A stretch of DNA of 64,000 bases from Bradyrhizobium sp. BR 10289 (GCF_019455385.1 NZ_JACOFR010000002.1:62001-126000), one strand, 5' to 3'. Counted from the first letter of the stretch, positions 8,654 to 17,909 are shown. The notes: a model not told the origin generated them from the letters alone. Program-made: numbers and translations.

Positions 8654-9155
8654 TCTGGTCTCCATCGTCGATCCGATTGTCCTGTCGGGGTGCAAGCCAC
8701 CCGCCGGTTGTAACTCTATCGTTTTCGCCGCGCCGAGGTCTAGGCGCGGCCGCTTGCCGTCCACTCCGAAAGTTCTTTCGCGCGAAGCGGTTATGAAGGC
8801 TTATTCGAAACTGCGGCGTAATTGCGCACGCGAAGAAGGCGCGCGCTCAGCCCGGCGTGTGCATCGCAAAATGAACAGCGAAGGCTCGCGCCCCGCGTTC
8901 GCCCTCCACCGGACCTGCCGCGGTTTCAGGCACAACGTTAGTTCTAGACGATCGCCATTCGGATTTCTCGACAGATGCGATCAATCATGATCTGATCGCG
9001 CTACCAATTTGCCGCGCGTCGCCTGATTTGCGATCGAAGCCGACGGCATCAAAAAGAAACGTCCGGAAGAAACGCCAACAAGAAAATCAAAAACAAACTC
9101 AGGAATGCACGAGGAAACGACAGAACAATAAAACACACCAAGGCGAGGAAACGAG
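8654..9155. other. 502-bp intergenic region, divergent promoters expected
   Basis: No credible ORF is seen. It separates the minus-strand LTXXQ gene from the plus-strand ABC importer operon, so promoters for both should lie here. The last 110 bases before the importer gene are A-rich (AAAAAGAAACG and AAAATCAAAAACAAAC type runs), unlike the surrounding GC-rich DNA. That is typical of an unstructured 5' leader. An imperfect palindrome is listed separately at 8977-8999. Confidence 0.6.
8977..8999. promoter_or_regulatory. palindrome upstream of the sugar ABC operon, possible operator
   Basis: GCGATCA at 8977-8983 and its complement TGATCGC at 8993-8999 flank a 9-base centre that contains ATGAT. 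The site is 157 bp before the binding-protein start. LacI- and GntR-type regulators bind such palindromes, but no regulator gene is adjacent, so assignment is speculative. Confidence 0.3.
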
Positions 9156-10496
9156 ATGTCACGCAAGACACTGACGCGACGTCAATTTGTTGCTGCCACT
9201 GCAATGTCCTCCACGGCGCTGATCGCGGCGCCCTATGTCCGGGGCGCTTATGCCGCCGGCAAACTCTCGATCGGCTTCTGGGACCATTGGGTGCCCGGCG
9301 CCAACGATGCCTCCACCGCCCTCGTCAAGGAATGGGGCGAGAAGGAGAAGGTCGAGGTCTCTATCGACTACATCACCAGCAACAACAAGAAGATCGAGCT
9401 GACCGCGGCGGCGGAAGCCCAGGCCAAGTCCGGTCACGACATCCTTCAGATGCCGAGCTGGTGGCCGCATGCCTATTCGGAGAATCTCGAGCCGCTCAAC
9501 GACGTCATGGAGCCGCTCATCAAGCAGAACGGCGAGGTCAACGGCACCGTCAAATATCTGGGACAGTCGGGCGGCAAATGGCTTGCGGTGCCGGCAACCC
9601 CGGGCAGCCAGATCAAGGGCCCCTGCTCGCGCATCGACCTGATGAAGAAGCACGCCGGCATCGACGTGCAGGAGATGTATCCGGCCGGCAGCCCGCCGAA
9701 AGATGACAACTGGACGTTGGAGACATTCCTGAAAGCGGCGGAAGCCTGTCAGAAGGCCGGCGTCCCCTTCGGCATCGGTCTCGGCGAGACCACCGACAGC
9801 GTCGACACGGCAGGTGCAATCTTCCAGTCGTTCGGCGCCGAGCTCGTCAATGCCAAGGGCGACGTCACCGTCAAGACCGATGCGGTGCGGCAGGCGCTCG
9901 AATTCTACAAGAAGCTGATCGCTGTGCTACCGCCGGACGCACCCTCCTGGGATGACGCCTCCAACAACAAATGGCTGATCTCCGGCCGCGGCGCGATGAT
10001 CATGAACCCGCCGAGCGCCTGGGCGGTCGCCAAGCGCGATGCGCCGCAGGTTGCGGAGCAATGCTGGACCCATGGCTTCCCGGCCGGGCCGAAGGGCCGC
10101 TTTGCGCCGTTCCTGCCGTATTTCTGGGGCGTCTGGAGCTTCGGCAAGAACAAGGAGGCGGCGAAGAGCCTGCTCGTCCATCTGTCCTCGCCCGCGGCGA
10201 TCGAGAAGTTCGTCGTGGCGAGTGGCGGATATGATCTGCCGGCCTATGCCAACATGACGAAGTTCAAGACCTGGGCCGAGGAAGGGCCGCCGAAGGGCAC
10301 GCTGTTCCACTATCCTGATCCCTACCATCGACAGACGCTGTCGATCGCCGCGTCGCCGGCGCCGCCGAAGATCGCCCAGCAGATCTATTTCCAGGCGACG
10401 CTGACCAAGATGGCGTTGCGCTTCGCGCAAGGCGAGAAGATGGACACCGCGCTCGCCTGGGCCGAGGGCGAGTGCGAGGGCTTCATGCGGACCTGA
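9156..10496 (+). CDS. sugar-type ABC transporter substrate-binding protein, Tat-exported
   Basis: A 446-residue family 1 extracellular solute-binding protein. The N-terminus MSRKTLTRRQFVAATA carries a twin-arginine motif and is followed by a hydrophobic stretch ending AYAAGK, so it should be folded before export by Tat. The mature protein has the family's LSIGFWDHWVPGANDA start and the GRGAMIMNPPSAW ligand-cleft region. It is the first gene of a four-gene importer operon and is separated from the first permease by 152 bp containing a stem-loop. A purine-rich GGCGAGGAAACGAG site precedes the ATG. The family includes binders of mono- and oligosaccharides, glycerol-3-phosphate and sugar acids; the substrate cannot be read from the sequence. 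Confidence 0.92.
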   Translation: MSRKTLTRRQFVAATAMSSTALIAAPYVRGAYAAGKLSIGFWDHWVPGANDASTALVKEWGEKEKVEVSIDYITSNNKKIELTAAAEAQAKSGHDILQMPSWWPHAYSENLEPLNDVMEPLIKQNGEVNGTVKYLGQSGGKWLAVPATPGSQIKGPCSRIDLMKKHAGIDVQEMYPAGSPPKDDNWTLETFLKAAEACQKAGVPFGIGLGETTDSVDTAGAIFQSFGAELVNAKGDVTVKTDAVRQALEFYKKLIAVLPPDAPSWDDASNNKWLISGRGAMIMNPPSAWAVAKRDAPQVAEQCWTHGFPAGPKGRFAPFLPYFWGVWSFGKNKEAAKSLLVHLSSPAAIEKFVVASGGYDLPAYANMTKFKTWAEEGPPKGTLFHYPDPYHRQTLSIAASPAPPKIAQQIYFQATLTKMALRFAQGEKMDTALAWAEGECEGFMRT

Positions 10497-10512
10497 GCCG
10501 GGTGTGTGCCAT

Positions 10513-10543
10513 GGCGGTTCATGCCTTAAGGGCGTGAGCCGCC
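10513..10543 (+). repeat. stem-loop between binding-protein and permease genes
   Basis: GGCGGTTCATGCC (10513-10525) pairs with GGCGTGAGCCGCC (10531-10543) over 13 positions with two G-U wobbles and a 5-base loop, and no T run follows. Hairpins in this position of importer operons commonly protect the abundant binding-protein mRNA or partly end transcription. Confidence 0.6.
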
Positions 10544-10648
10544 AAGGCGCATCCGGATTCCGTCTGGCTGCCCGTGAAGCCGACCGGTCGCCGGCTTCAC
10601 TCTTGGATCTTCCTTCCGCAAGAGAGCTTGATTCAGAAAGTTTGACTC

Positions 10649-11590
10649 ATGGCTGATGTCGTCGTTGAGCAAGGCCGCCTCGCCCGCACCGCGAGCCCGC
10701 GCAAGAAGAGCACGAGCCTGCGCAACGTGCTGGGCCGGAAATCGACAGTGGCGTTCTTCCTGACGCTGCCGCTGATCCTGCTGATCGCAATGCTCGTGCT
10801 CTATCCCGCCTTCTACTCGCTCTATCTGGCGACCTTGAACAAGGCGATGACGAAATTCGTCGGGCTCGGCAATTTCACCTTCCTGTTCAAGCGCGAGACG
10901 TTCTGGATGGTGGTGAAGCAGTCCTGCATCTTCGCCATCACCGCCGTGATCTTCAAGGCGCTGATCGGTTTCATCGTCGCGCATTTCGTCCACAACATTC
11001 CCGGCAAGAAGCAGCGCAAATGGCGCGGCATGCTGCTGGTGCCCTGGGTGATCCCGCCGGCGATGAGCACGCTGGCCTGGCTGTGGCTGTTCGATCCCTC
11101 GTACAGCGCATTCAACTACACGCTGTCCTTCTTCGGCGTCGGTCCCATCCCCTGGCTCGGCGACACCTTCTGGGCGCGTTTCTCCGTCATCCTCGTCAAC
11201 GTCTGGTACGGCGCGCCGTTCTTCCTGATCATGTATCTCGCCGCGCTGAAATCCGTTCCCGACCAGCTCTACGAAGCGGCGTCGATCGACGGCGCCAATT
11301 GGTGGCAGAAGATCTGGCACATCACCTTGCCGATGATGCGCAACATCATCGCCATCACCACGCTGTTCTCGCTGATCGTCACCTTCGCCAATTTCGACAT
11401 CGTACGCATCCTGACCTCGGGCGGCCCGCTGGACACGACGCATCTGTTCGCCACCTGGGCGTTCCAGGTCGGCATCCAGAGCAGCGACATTCCGCTCGGC
11501 GCCTGCGTCTCGCTGTTCATGGTGCCGATCCTCGCCGTCGCCGCGATCTTCATCCTGCGCGATGTCAACAAACGTGGGAACGAAGCCTGA
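10649..11590 (+). CDS. sugar-type ABC transporter permease (MalF/UgpA family)
   Basis: A 313-residue inner-membrane permease with six predicted spans. A positively charged N-terminal tail is followed by the first span (TVAFFLTLPLILLIAMLVLYPAFY). The cytoplasmic EAA loop reads YEAASIDGANWWQKIWHITLPMM, the contact site for the ATPase. The next permease gene overlaps its stop (TGATG), which shows tight translational coupling. It should form a heterodimer with that second permease. Confidence 0.93.
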   Translation: MADVVVEQGRLARTASPRKKSTSLRNVLGRKSTVAFFLTLPLILLIAMLVLYPAFYSLYLATLNKAMTKFVGLGNFTFLFKRETFWMVVKQSCIFAITAVIFKALIGFIVAHFVHNIPGKKQRKWRGMLLVPWVIPPAMSTLAWLWLFDPSYSAFNYTLSFFGVGPIPWLGDTFWARFSVILVNVWYGAPFFLIMYLAALKSVPDQLYEAASIDGANWWQKIWHITLPMMRNIIAITTLFSLIVTFANFDIVRILTSGGPLDTTHLFATWAFQVGIQSSDIPLGACVSLFMVPILAVAAIFILRDVNKRGNEA

Positions 11591-12501
11591 TGAGCACGCT
11601 CGCAATCGACAAGGCCGGCCCTTCGCGCAAGGTCAAGCTCGGCAGCATGAGTCGGGACCGGACCTGGGCGCTGCGCTGGTCCTATTTCTTCCTGGTGCTG
11701 TTCGCGATCTTCTTCCTGACGCCGCCGGTCTACATGCTGATCACCTCGCTCAAGAGCAGCGCGGAGATTTCGGCGGCGACCAATCCCTGGTGGGTGTTTC
11801 ACCCGACGCTGTCGAACTATGCTGAGCTTTTGACCTCGAACCAGTTCCTGCGCTTCTTCTGGAATTCGGCGATCATCTCGATCACGGTCGTGATCGTGAC
11901 GATGCTGATCAGCATCCCCGCGGCGTTCGCGCTGGCGCGGATGAAGTTCTGGGGCTCGGCGACGCTCGCGACCGGCGTGTTCCTGACCTACCTGATCCCG
12001 GACAGCCTGCTGTTCATTCCCCTCTTCAAGATGCTCGCGGTGGTCCAGGAGTTCACCGGCATTACGCTTCTGAACCGCTGGTACGTGCTGGTGTTCATCT
12101 ATCCGACGCTGACGGTGCCGTTCTGTACCTGGATCATGATCGGCTATTTCGCCTCGATCCCGAAGGAACTCGATGAAGCCGCCCTGATCGACGGCGCCTC
12201 GTGGCTCCAGACGCTGACCCGGATCTTCATCCCGGTGGCGCTGCCCGGACTGATTGCTGCGACTATCTTCGCCTTCACCGTGTCCTGGGCGCAGTTCCTG
12301 TATCCGCTGGTGTTCACGACCTCGGTGGACCAGCTCGTGCTGCCGGTCGGCATCACCACGACGCTGATCAAGGGCGATGTCTTCAACTGGGGACAGATCA
12401 TGACCGGCGCGCTGCTTGGCGCGGCGCCGCCGCTGATCATCTACGCCTTCCTGATGGACTACTACATTGCCGGCCTGACCGCCGGTGCGACAAAGGGTTG
12501 A
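11590..12501 (+). CDS. sugar-type ABC transporter permease (MalG/UgpE family)
   Basis: A 303-residue permease. Its ATG at 11590 overlaps the stop of the first permease by one base, so the longer in-frame extension upstream is not used. It has six predicted spans starting with YFFLVLFAIFFLTPPVYML. The EAA loop is DEAALIDGASWLQTLTRIFIPVALPG. Together with the preceding protein it forms the membrane channel of the importer; the ATPase gene follows after 21 bp. Confidence 0.93.
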   Translation: MSTLAIDKAGPSRKVKLGSMSRDRTWALRWSYFFLVLFAIFFLTPPVYMLITSLKSSAEISAATNPWWVFHPTLSNYAELLTSNQFLRFFWNSAIISITVVIVTMLISIPAAFALARMKFWGSATLATGVFLTYLIPDSLLFIPLFKMLAVVQEFTGITLLNRWYVLVFIYPTLTVPFCTWIMIGYFASIPKELDEAALIDGASWLQTLTRIFIPVALPGLIAATIFAFTVSWAQFLYPLVFTTSVDQLVLPVGITTTLIKGDVFNWGQIMTGALLGAAPPLIIYAFLMDYYIAGLTAGATKG

Positions 12502-12522
12502 GGTTTGAGGAGCTGAAATTCA

Positions 12523-13623
12523 ATGGCTGACGTTGCATTGCGGAAGGTCGTCAAGCGTTACGATGATGTCGAGGCCGTGCGCGGCATCGACCTCGACATC
12601 GCCGACCATGAGTTCATCGTGCTGGTCGGCCCCTCCGGCTGCGGCAAGTCGACGACACTGCGCATGATCGCAGGGCTGGAGGACATCAGCGACGGCGACA
12701 TCATGATCGGCGGCGACGTCGTCAACGACGTGCCGCCGAAGGACCGCGACATCGCGATGGTATTCCAGAACTACGCGCTCTACCCGCACATGACGGTCGC
12801 CGAGAACATGTCGTTCGGGCTGCGGCTGAAGCACTATCCCAAGGCCGAGATCAAGGCACGGGTCACGGAAGCGGCGCGCCTGCTCGACATCACCGATCTG
12901 ATCGACCGCAAGCCGAAGCAGCTCTCCGGCGGCCAGCGCCAGCGCGTCGCGATGGGGCGCGCCATCGTGCGTAATCCAAAAGTCTTTTTGTTCGACGAGC
13001 CGCTCTCCAATCTCGACGCAAAGCTCCGCGTGCAGATGCGGATCGAGATCAAGAAGGTGCACCAGAAGGTGCGCACCACGACGGTCTACGTCACCCACGA
13101 CCAGGTCGAGGCGATGACCCTGGCCGACCGCGTCGTGGTCATGAACAAGGGCCGCATCGAGCAGATCGGCACGCCGAACGAGCTTTACCACAAGCCGGCG
13201 ACGCGCTTCGTCGCGGGCTTCATCGGCTCGCCCGCGATGAATTTCATCCCGTGCCGGCTCGAAGAGGTCGGCGGCACGCTTCAGATCCGCCTCACCGACC
13301 GCATCGCATTCCCGCTGCCACCGGCCCGCGCTGCCCGCTACAACGGACTGCCGCGCACCGACAGGCTGCTGCTCGGCATCCGGCCGGAGCACCTCACCGA
13401 GGCGCACGCGCATCTCGCGCCTGGTGTCGAGACCTTCGACACCGTGCTCGACGTCACCGAGCCGATGGGGATGGAGACGCTGGTTTATTTCGGGCTCGAC
13501 GGCACGCCGGTGTGCGGCCGTGTCGATCCCAATGCCGGCGCGGCGGACGGGGCTCCCATGCGTTTGGCGATGGACCTCAACAACATGCACCTGCTAAACG
13601 AGGAGACCGGCGTCGTGCTGTGA
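12523..13623 (+). CDS. ABC transporter ATP-binding protein (MalK/UgpC type)
   Basis: A 366-residue nucleotide-binding subunit. It has Walker [10 protein letters not shown] near residues 36-44, the Q-loop in [13 protein letters not shown], the signature [14 protein letters not shown] near 134, Walker [13 protein letters not shown], and the switch His in VTHDQVEAM. The C-terminal 120 residues form a TOBE/OB regulatory domain (LLGIRPEHL), as in MalK and UgpC. It follows the permease genes closely and energises their transport. Such ATPases can be shared with other sugar importers lacking their own. Confidence 0.95.
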   Translation: MADVALRKVVKRYDDVEAVRGIDLDIADHEFIVLVGPSGCGKSTTLRMIAGLEDISDGDIMIGGDVVNDVPPKDRDIAMVFQNYALYPHMTVAENMSFGLRLKHYPKAEIKARVTEAARLLDITDLIDRKPKQLSGGQRQRVAMGRAIVRNPKVFLFDEPLSNLDAKLRVQMRIEIKKVHQKVRTTTVYVTHDQVEAMTLADRVVVMNKGRIEQIGTPNELYHKPATRFVAGFIGSPAMNFIPCRLEEVGGTLQIRLTDRIAFPLPPARAARYNGLPRTDRLLLGIRPEHLTEAHAHLAPGVETFDTVLDVTEPMGMETLVYFGLDGTPVCGRVDPNAGAADGAPMRLAMDLNNMHLLNEETGVVL

Positions 13624-13658
13624 CGCCGGTCGGAAAAACGTAGAGCAGGCGGGGAGCA

Positions 13659-14648
13659 ATGGCGACCAACAAGAAGAAGATTTTCGTTACACAAACTTTG
13701 TCGCAAGGGGCACGCGCCCTTCTCACCCAACGGGACGATATCGAGCTCGTCGAGTTTCCCAACCTGATCTCGGCCAAGGACTTTGAGGCCCTGCTGAAGA
13801 GCCATGCGCCGGTCCATGGCGTTGCGCTGGGCGCTACCGCCTTCGGCGAGACCGAGCTCGAGGCCGCGCAAGACATGAAGGTGGTGACCCGCATCGGCGT
13901 CGGCTACGACGCCGTCGACGTGCCCGCCCTCTCCCGCCGCAAGGTGCCGCTGATGGTCGCAGGCAGCGCCAATTCGCCCTCGGTCGCCGAACAGGCGCTG
14001 TTCATGATGCTGACGCTGGCCAAGCGCGCCAATGAAATGCATGCCTGCGTCAAGGACGGCCAGTGGGCCAACCGCCTCGGCATGCTGCCATTCGACCTCT
14101 ACGGCAAGACCGTGCTCATCGTCGGCTTCGGCCGCATCGGCACCCGCACCGCCAAGCGCTGCCAGGCGATGGAGATGAAGGTGCAGGTCTACGATCCCTA
14201 CAAACCTGCCGCCGACATCAAGGCCGCCGGCTGCGAACCCGTCGCCGATCTCGACGCCGCGCTGCCGAACGCCGATTTCCTCACTATCCATTGCCCGAAG
14301 ACGCCCGAGACGGTCGGCCTGTTCGATGCGGACAGGATCGGCCGGATGAAGCCGAAATCCTACCTCATCAATACCGCGCGCGGCGGCATCGTGAAGGAAG
14401 CCGCGCTCTACGACGCGCTTGTCGCAGGGCAGCTCGCCGGTGCCGGCATCGACGTGTTCGAGGTGGAGCCGCCGCCGGTCAGCAACAAGCTGTTTGCGCT
14501 GCCTAACGTCATCATGGCCCCGCACGTCGCCGGCGTCACGGTGGAGGCAGTCCAGCGCATGAGCGAGCAGACGGCGCGCAATATTCTGAGTGTGCTGGAT
14601 GGCGATCCCGTCACGCAGAACGTCATCAATCAGGACGTGCTCGGATAA
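13659..14648 (+). CDS. D-isomer-specific 2-hydroxyacid dehydrogenase
   Basis: A 329-residue NAD-dependent dehydrogenase. The Rossmann motif VLIVGFGRIGTRTAKR is near residues 148-163. The catalytic Arg-Glu-His set is in LINTARGGIV (Arg), the ELE-type EVEPPPV (Glu), and MAPHVAGVT (His near 288). It resembles D-3-phosphoglycerate dehydrogenase and hydroxypyruvate/glyoxylate reductase but lacks the ACT regulatory domain of long SerA. It lies 35 bp after the ABC ATPase and is likely in the same operon, which suggests that the imported compound is a sugar acid or is converted to a 2-hydroxy or 2-keto acid. The exact substrate is unknown. Confidence 0.85.
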   Translation: MATNKKKIFVTQTLSQGARALLTQRDDIELVEFPNLISAKDFEALLKSHAPVHGVALGATAFGETELEAAQDMKVVTRIGVGYDAVDVPALSRRKVPLMVAGSANSPSVAEQALFMMLTLAKRANEMHACVKDGQWANRLGMLPFDLYGKTVLIVGFGRIGTRTAKRCQAMEMKVQVYDPYKPAADIKAAGCEPVADLDAALPNADFLTIHCPKTPETVGLFDADRIGRMKPKSYLINTARGGIVKEAALYDALVAGQLAGAGIDVFEVEPPPVSNKLFALPNVIMAPHVAGVTVEAVQRMSEQTARNILSVLDGDPVTQNVINQDVLG

Positions 14649-14815
14649 GGCAAATCCGAAGGCCAACTCATCTGGGCGCCTTCGGACGGCCAGAATATGT
14701 CCCATTTTGGCGCAGATCGAGCCCCAACTCAGCCTTAATCAAACCCGCGTAATAAGTCCGGCCGCGGCGGCAGTGGGACAGACTTGCCGGCCGCGCCGAG
14801 CTGGAGGATGGACTC

Positions 14816-15301
14816 TTGTCAGAAATCGACCCGACCGACCACGCGCTGGCGACCATCGCGAGCATTCTGGAGCGCCCCGAACCGGCGCTCGTCGTTCGCG
14901 AAACCGAAATCATCCGCGAGACCGAGTACGTCGTCGGTGAGCAGCCCGCTGTCGAGGAACATGAAGAGCACCATGCGACCGACGAGCATCCCATGGTCGA
15001 CGAGCAGCCGCTGGTCCCCGATCACACCGACGCCGACGGCTACAGCAAGGTCGGCCCCGGACCGATGGTCGCGATCCGCCTCAAATGGACCGTCCATCGC
15101 GGCGACGACGGTCAGTATTACGTGCACGAGACCATCGGCGAGCAGTCCGCGCCCGTGGTCAGCGGCCCCATGACGAGCGAGGCCGCCGTGCATTTCGTCG
15201 ATGCGCAGGAGGACGAGGCGCATCGTCGCTTCGAGCTGCTGCGTAGCGAGATCGCCGGCCGCAGCTCGCTGGCCGATTACGAGCGCAAGGGCGAAGCGTA
15301 A
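14816..15301 (+). CDS. acidic protein of unknown function, TTG start
   Basis: A 161-residue acidic protein. The start is TTG at 14816, with GGAGG eight bases upstream; the nearby ATG at 14808 is in a different frame. Residues 20-75 are rich in Glu, His and Asp (HEEHHATDEHPMVDEQP), and the C-terminal half looks folded (GPGPMVAIRLKWTVHRGDDGQYYVHET, then EAAVHFVDAQEDEAHRRFELL). I see no signal peptide or membrane span. The family is not recognised; the neighbouring genes give no clue. Confidence 0.7.
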   Translation: MSEIDPTDHALATIASILERPEPALVVRETEIIRETEYVVGEQPAVEEHEEHHATDEHPMVDEQPLVPDHTDADGYSKVGPGPMVAIRLKWTVHRGDDGQYYVHETIGEQSAPVVSGPMTSEAAVHFVDAQEDEAHRRFELLRSEIAGRSSLADYERKGEA

Positions 15302-15325
15302 GGCAATCAGCACGCCGTATGCCTC

Positions 15326-15353
15326 TTCACCTCTCCCGTCGGGGAGAGGTGAA
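15326..15353. terminator. bidirectional terminator hairpin between convergent genes
   Basis: A perfect 12-bp stem, TTCACCTCTCCC (15326-15337) with its complement at 15342-15353, closed by a GTCG tetraloop. It lies between the convergent ends of the acidic-protein gene and the DUF1993 gene, 25 bp after the former's stop. Similar TCACCTCTCCC palindromes are frequent in Rhizobiales intergenic DNA. Confidence 0.7.
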
Positions 15354-15368
15354 CATCTAGCCCGCCAA

Positions 15369-15878
15369 TTATTTCCTTCCCAAAAAGTCCTTCTTCACCA
15401 GCTCGACGCCTGCGTGCCGCAGAAGGTCATAGGCGGTGGTGACGTGAAAGAAGAACTGCGGGATGCTGTTGGTCAGCAGCAGCGTCCGTCCGGTGAAGGG
15501 CAGCTCGGTGCCGTTCTTGAGCCTGAAGAAGACATTCAGCTCCGCTGACGCATCGATCTCGGCGCGTGGCAGGCTTTCGATGAACTCGATAGAGGTCGCG
15601 ATGCGCGCCTGGAGCCCGGCCATGTCGTGCTCCAGCGGCGGCAGCGCGACCGGCTCGCACTGCGCCAGCAAGGCCGGCGCGATGGTGGCGTGGCGGCAGG
15701 CCTCGCCGATCTGCTGCGCCAAATCGTACATGTTCGGCGCCATGCGCATGCCGAGCAGGACCGCCGGGTTGAACTTGCGGGTCTCGGCATAGGCGACGCC
15801 CTTGTCGAGCAGCACGGACAAATTACGCAAATACGGCACGAAGAGGCCGACCGAGGCCTCGTACATCGAGATCGTCAC
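15369..15878 (-). CDS. DUF1993 family protein
   Basis: A 169-residue protein. It starts at GTG (15878) as MTISMYEASVGLFVPYLRNLSVLLDKG, which matches the usual DUF1993 N-terminus. GGAAG lies seven bases before the GTG, and the longer in-frame ORF to 16103 would run antisense through the next gene's promoter. The sequence predicts a four-helix bundle of the DinB-like type, with the FNPAVLLGMRMAPNMYDLAQQI and PQFFFHVTTAYDLLRHAGV helices. The biochemical function of the family is unknown. Confidence 0.85.
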   Translation of the reverse strand: MTISMYEASVGLFVPYLRNLSVLLDKGVAYAETRKFNPAVLLGMRMAPNMYDLAQQIGEACRHATIAPALLAQCEPVALPPLEHDMAGLQARIATSIEFIESLPRAEIDASAELNVFFRLKNGTELPFTGRTLLLTNSIPQFFFHVTTAYDLLRHAGVELVKKDFLGRK

Positions 15879-15966
15879 CTGAGGGCTTCCTTTCAATTCG
15901 GGCATCTGGTCTAAATTCAATTCTGAGAAGCTGCAGAATGACAGCTCGGGCTTGGGTGGAGAAGAG

Positions 15967-16761
15967 ATGACCGTTCGATCGACCGTTCGAATCTTTGCGG
16001 CTTTGGCCGTGGCGTTGCTGATCAACCTGTCGGCCCACGCGCAACAGGCATCGCCCTCGCGGCTCGACGAGATCATGAAGCGGGGCACGTTGCGCGTCGG
16101 CATGACCGGCGACTACAAGCCCTTCACCTATCTGGACAAGGCCACCCAGCAGTTCTCCGGCTTCGACGTCGACATGGCCGAGGCGCTCGGCAAGGCGCTC
16201 GGCGTCAAGGTCGAGTTCGTCCCCACGGCCTGGCCGAAGCTGATGAAGGATTTCGAGGCCGACCAGTTCGACATCGCCATGGGCGGCGTCTCTGTCACGC
16301 TCGACCGGCAGAAGAAGGGCTACTTCACGATCCCGATCATGCGTGAGGGCAAGACCCCGATCGCCCGCTGCGCCGACGTCGGCAAGTATCAGAGCATCGC
16401 CGACATCGACAAGAAGGGCACCCGTGTCATCGTCAATCCCGGCGGCACCAATGAGCGCTTTGCCCGCGCCAACATCAGGGATGCCGACATCACCGTCTTC
16501 CCCGACAATACCGAGATCTTCAATGAGATCGCCAAGGGCAACGCCGATCTGATGATGACGGATGCCTCCGAGACCCGCTACCAGCAGAAGCAGCATTCCG
16601 GCGAGCTGTGCGCGGTGCATCCGGACAAGCCGTTCGACTTCTCCGAGAAGGCCTATTGGCTGCAGCGCGACATGGCCTTCAAGGCCTTCGTCGACCAATG
16701 GCTGCACATCTCGATGGAAGACGGCAGCTACAGGAAGATCTACGCCGCCTGGTTCGACTAG
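15967..16761 (+). CDS. pheC: periplasmic cyclohexadienyl (arogenate/prephenate) dehydratase-like protein
   Basis: A 264-residue exported protein with a signal peptide (TVRIFAALAVALLINLSAHAQ). The fold is that of family 3 amino-acid-binding proteins, but it follows PheC closely: GTLRVGMTGDYKPFTYLD, ADQFDIAMGGVSVTLDRQ, VIVNPGGTNERFARANI, and LMMTDASETRYQQKQHSGELCAVHP. PheC converts prephenate or arogenate to phenylpyruvate or phenylalanine in the periplasm. The Glu of the TDxxE motif, which I align from memory to its catalytic acid, is kept. ATG 15967 follows GGAGAAGAG. The alternative is a plain amino-acid-binding protein; no ABC transporter genes adjoin it, which favours an enzyme. Confidence 0.75.
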   Translation: MTVRSTVRIFAALAVALLINLSAHAQQASPSRLDEIMKRGTLRVGMTGDYKPFTYLDKATQQFSGFDVDMAEALGKALGVKVEFVPTAWPKLMKDFEADQFDIAMGGVSVTLDRQKKGYFTIPIMREGKTPIARCADVGKYQSIADIDKKGTRVIVNPGGTNERFARANIRDADITVFPDNTEIFNEIAKGNADLMMTDASETRYQQKQHSGELCAVHPDKPFDFSEKAYWLQRDMAFKAFVDQWLHISMEDGSYRKIYAAWFD

Positions 16762-16782
16762 GTCCTCGCCCCACTCCGGCTG

Positions 16783-17760
16783 TCACTTCAACTGCGTACG
16801 GAAGAAGGTCACGGCCGCGGCATTGAACTCGGCGTGAAATGCGCGCCGATCGAACCCCGGCGGATCGGTACACAGGACCGGCGCGGCTTCGGCGAGCTGG
16901 GGCGGACACGGACGGACAAAGGAAAAATGCGAGGAGTTCGGCGCGATCCGGTAGTCGGGTCGCACGGACAGCGCCGGCACCAGTTCGTCTATGGCTTCGG
17001 GCACGACTCCGTCGCCGCCGAGCGCTGAGCGCCACAGCAGCATCGGGATTGTCACCTCGGCCAGGCGCTCGCGGGTGAAGAGGCCTTCGATGAGTGGCGG
17101 ATCCGCAATGATCGCCGCTTTGATGCGGGGATCGTGAACCGGCGCCTCGGTGGGCGCCCGGCCCTCGCGGACAGCGACGCATTTCGGCGTCGAGGCCCCC
17201 GTCTTCTCGCAGAGCCCAGCGAGAGCGCCGAAATCGGGGTTGCCACCGATCACGACCAGGCCGGTATAGGCGCCGCGCGAAAACCCGAATAGGCCAATCC
17301 GTTGCGGATCCAGAACCGGCGCCTCCTTCCAAACACCGAGCATGAAATCGGTAAGCCGCCTCATGTCTTGAGGGCGTTCGATCAGAACGGAGAACGCGTC
17401 GGTCCGCCCTGCGTCCTTGGCGGTGTCGCCGGGATGGTTGATGGCCGCGACGACGAAGCCGGCATCGGCCAGTGCAGTTGCAGTGTCGCTGTGCGCGAGA
17501 AACGAGCCGCGCCGCCCGTGCGAGACGACGATCAGCGGCAAACCCTTGCCATCGATCGGGCAATTGACGACGCCCGGCAACGCTGCCGTCTCGCTCGGTA
17601 CCGGCCGGGTTGCGCAGGGTGTCCACACCACTCCCGCCAGCGCGGGCCCGCTGACGTCAGCAGGGACGTCGATAAATCGTATGCCAGCCGCCTGCGCCAG
17701 CGTCGCAACAAGGCAGCAGACAGTGCCCAGAACGATGCCGCCAAGTCCTGTTCGTGGCAT
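16783..17760 (-). CDS. exported alpha/beta hydrolase (dienelactone hydrolase-like)
   Basis: A 325-residue hydrolase with a signal peptide (GIVLGTVCCLVATLAQAAG). The oxyanion region is IVVSHGRRGSFLAHSDTA. The nucleophile Ser is in GLFGFSRGAYTGL near 163, and the His is in NSSHFSFVRPC. This matches the group annotated as predicted dienelactone hydrolase or PAF-acetylhydrolase-like. It contains several Cys (CATRP, VVNCPID, LCEKTG, PKCVAV, CPP, VLCTD), consistent with periplasmic disulfides. The substrate is unknown. It is convergent with pheC (21-bp gap) and divergent from the DUF2147 gene. Confidence 0.8.
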   Translation of the reverse strand: MPRTGLGGIVLGTVCCLVATLAQAAGIRFIDVPADVSGPALAGVVWTPCATRPVPSETAALPGVVNCPIDGKGLPLIVVSHGRRGSFLAHSDTATALADAGFVVAAINHPGDTAKDAGRTDAFSVLIERPQDMRRLTDFMLGVWKEAPVLDPQRIGLFGFSRGAYTGLVVIGGNPDFGALAGLCEKTGASTPKCVAVREGRAPTEAPVHDPRIKAAIIADPPLIEGLFTRERLAEVTIPMLLWRSALGGDGVVPEAIDELVPALSVRPDYRIAPNSSHFSFVRPCPPQLAEAAPVLCTDPPGFDRRAFHAEFNAAAVTFFRTQLK

Positions 17761-17909
17761 GAGCGTGTACTTTCTGAAAATTCAATCATGACGACCGTAC
17801 TTGCCCATCCGATGCTCCGTCCAGAGGAGCGACGCACTGTGGTCCAACTCTGGACCGAGTTCGGCGTTATTGAACCGGGACCGGCCACTGGACGACTCAT
17901 ACGGACGAC

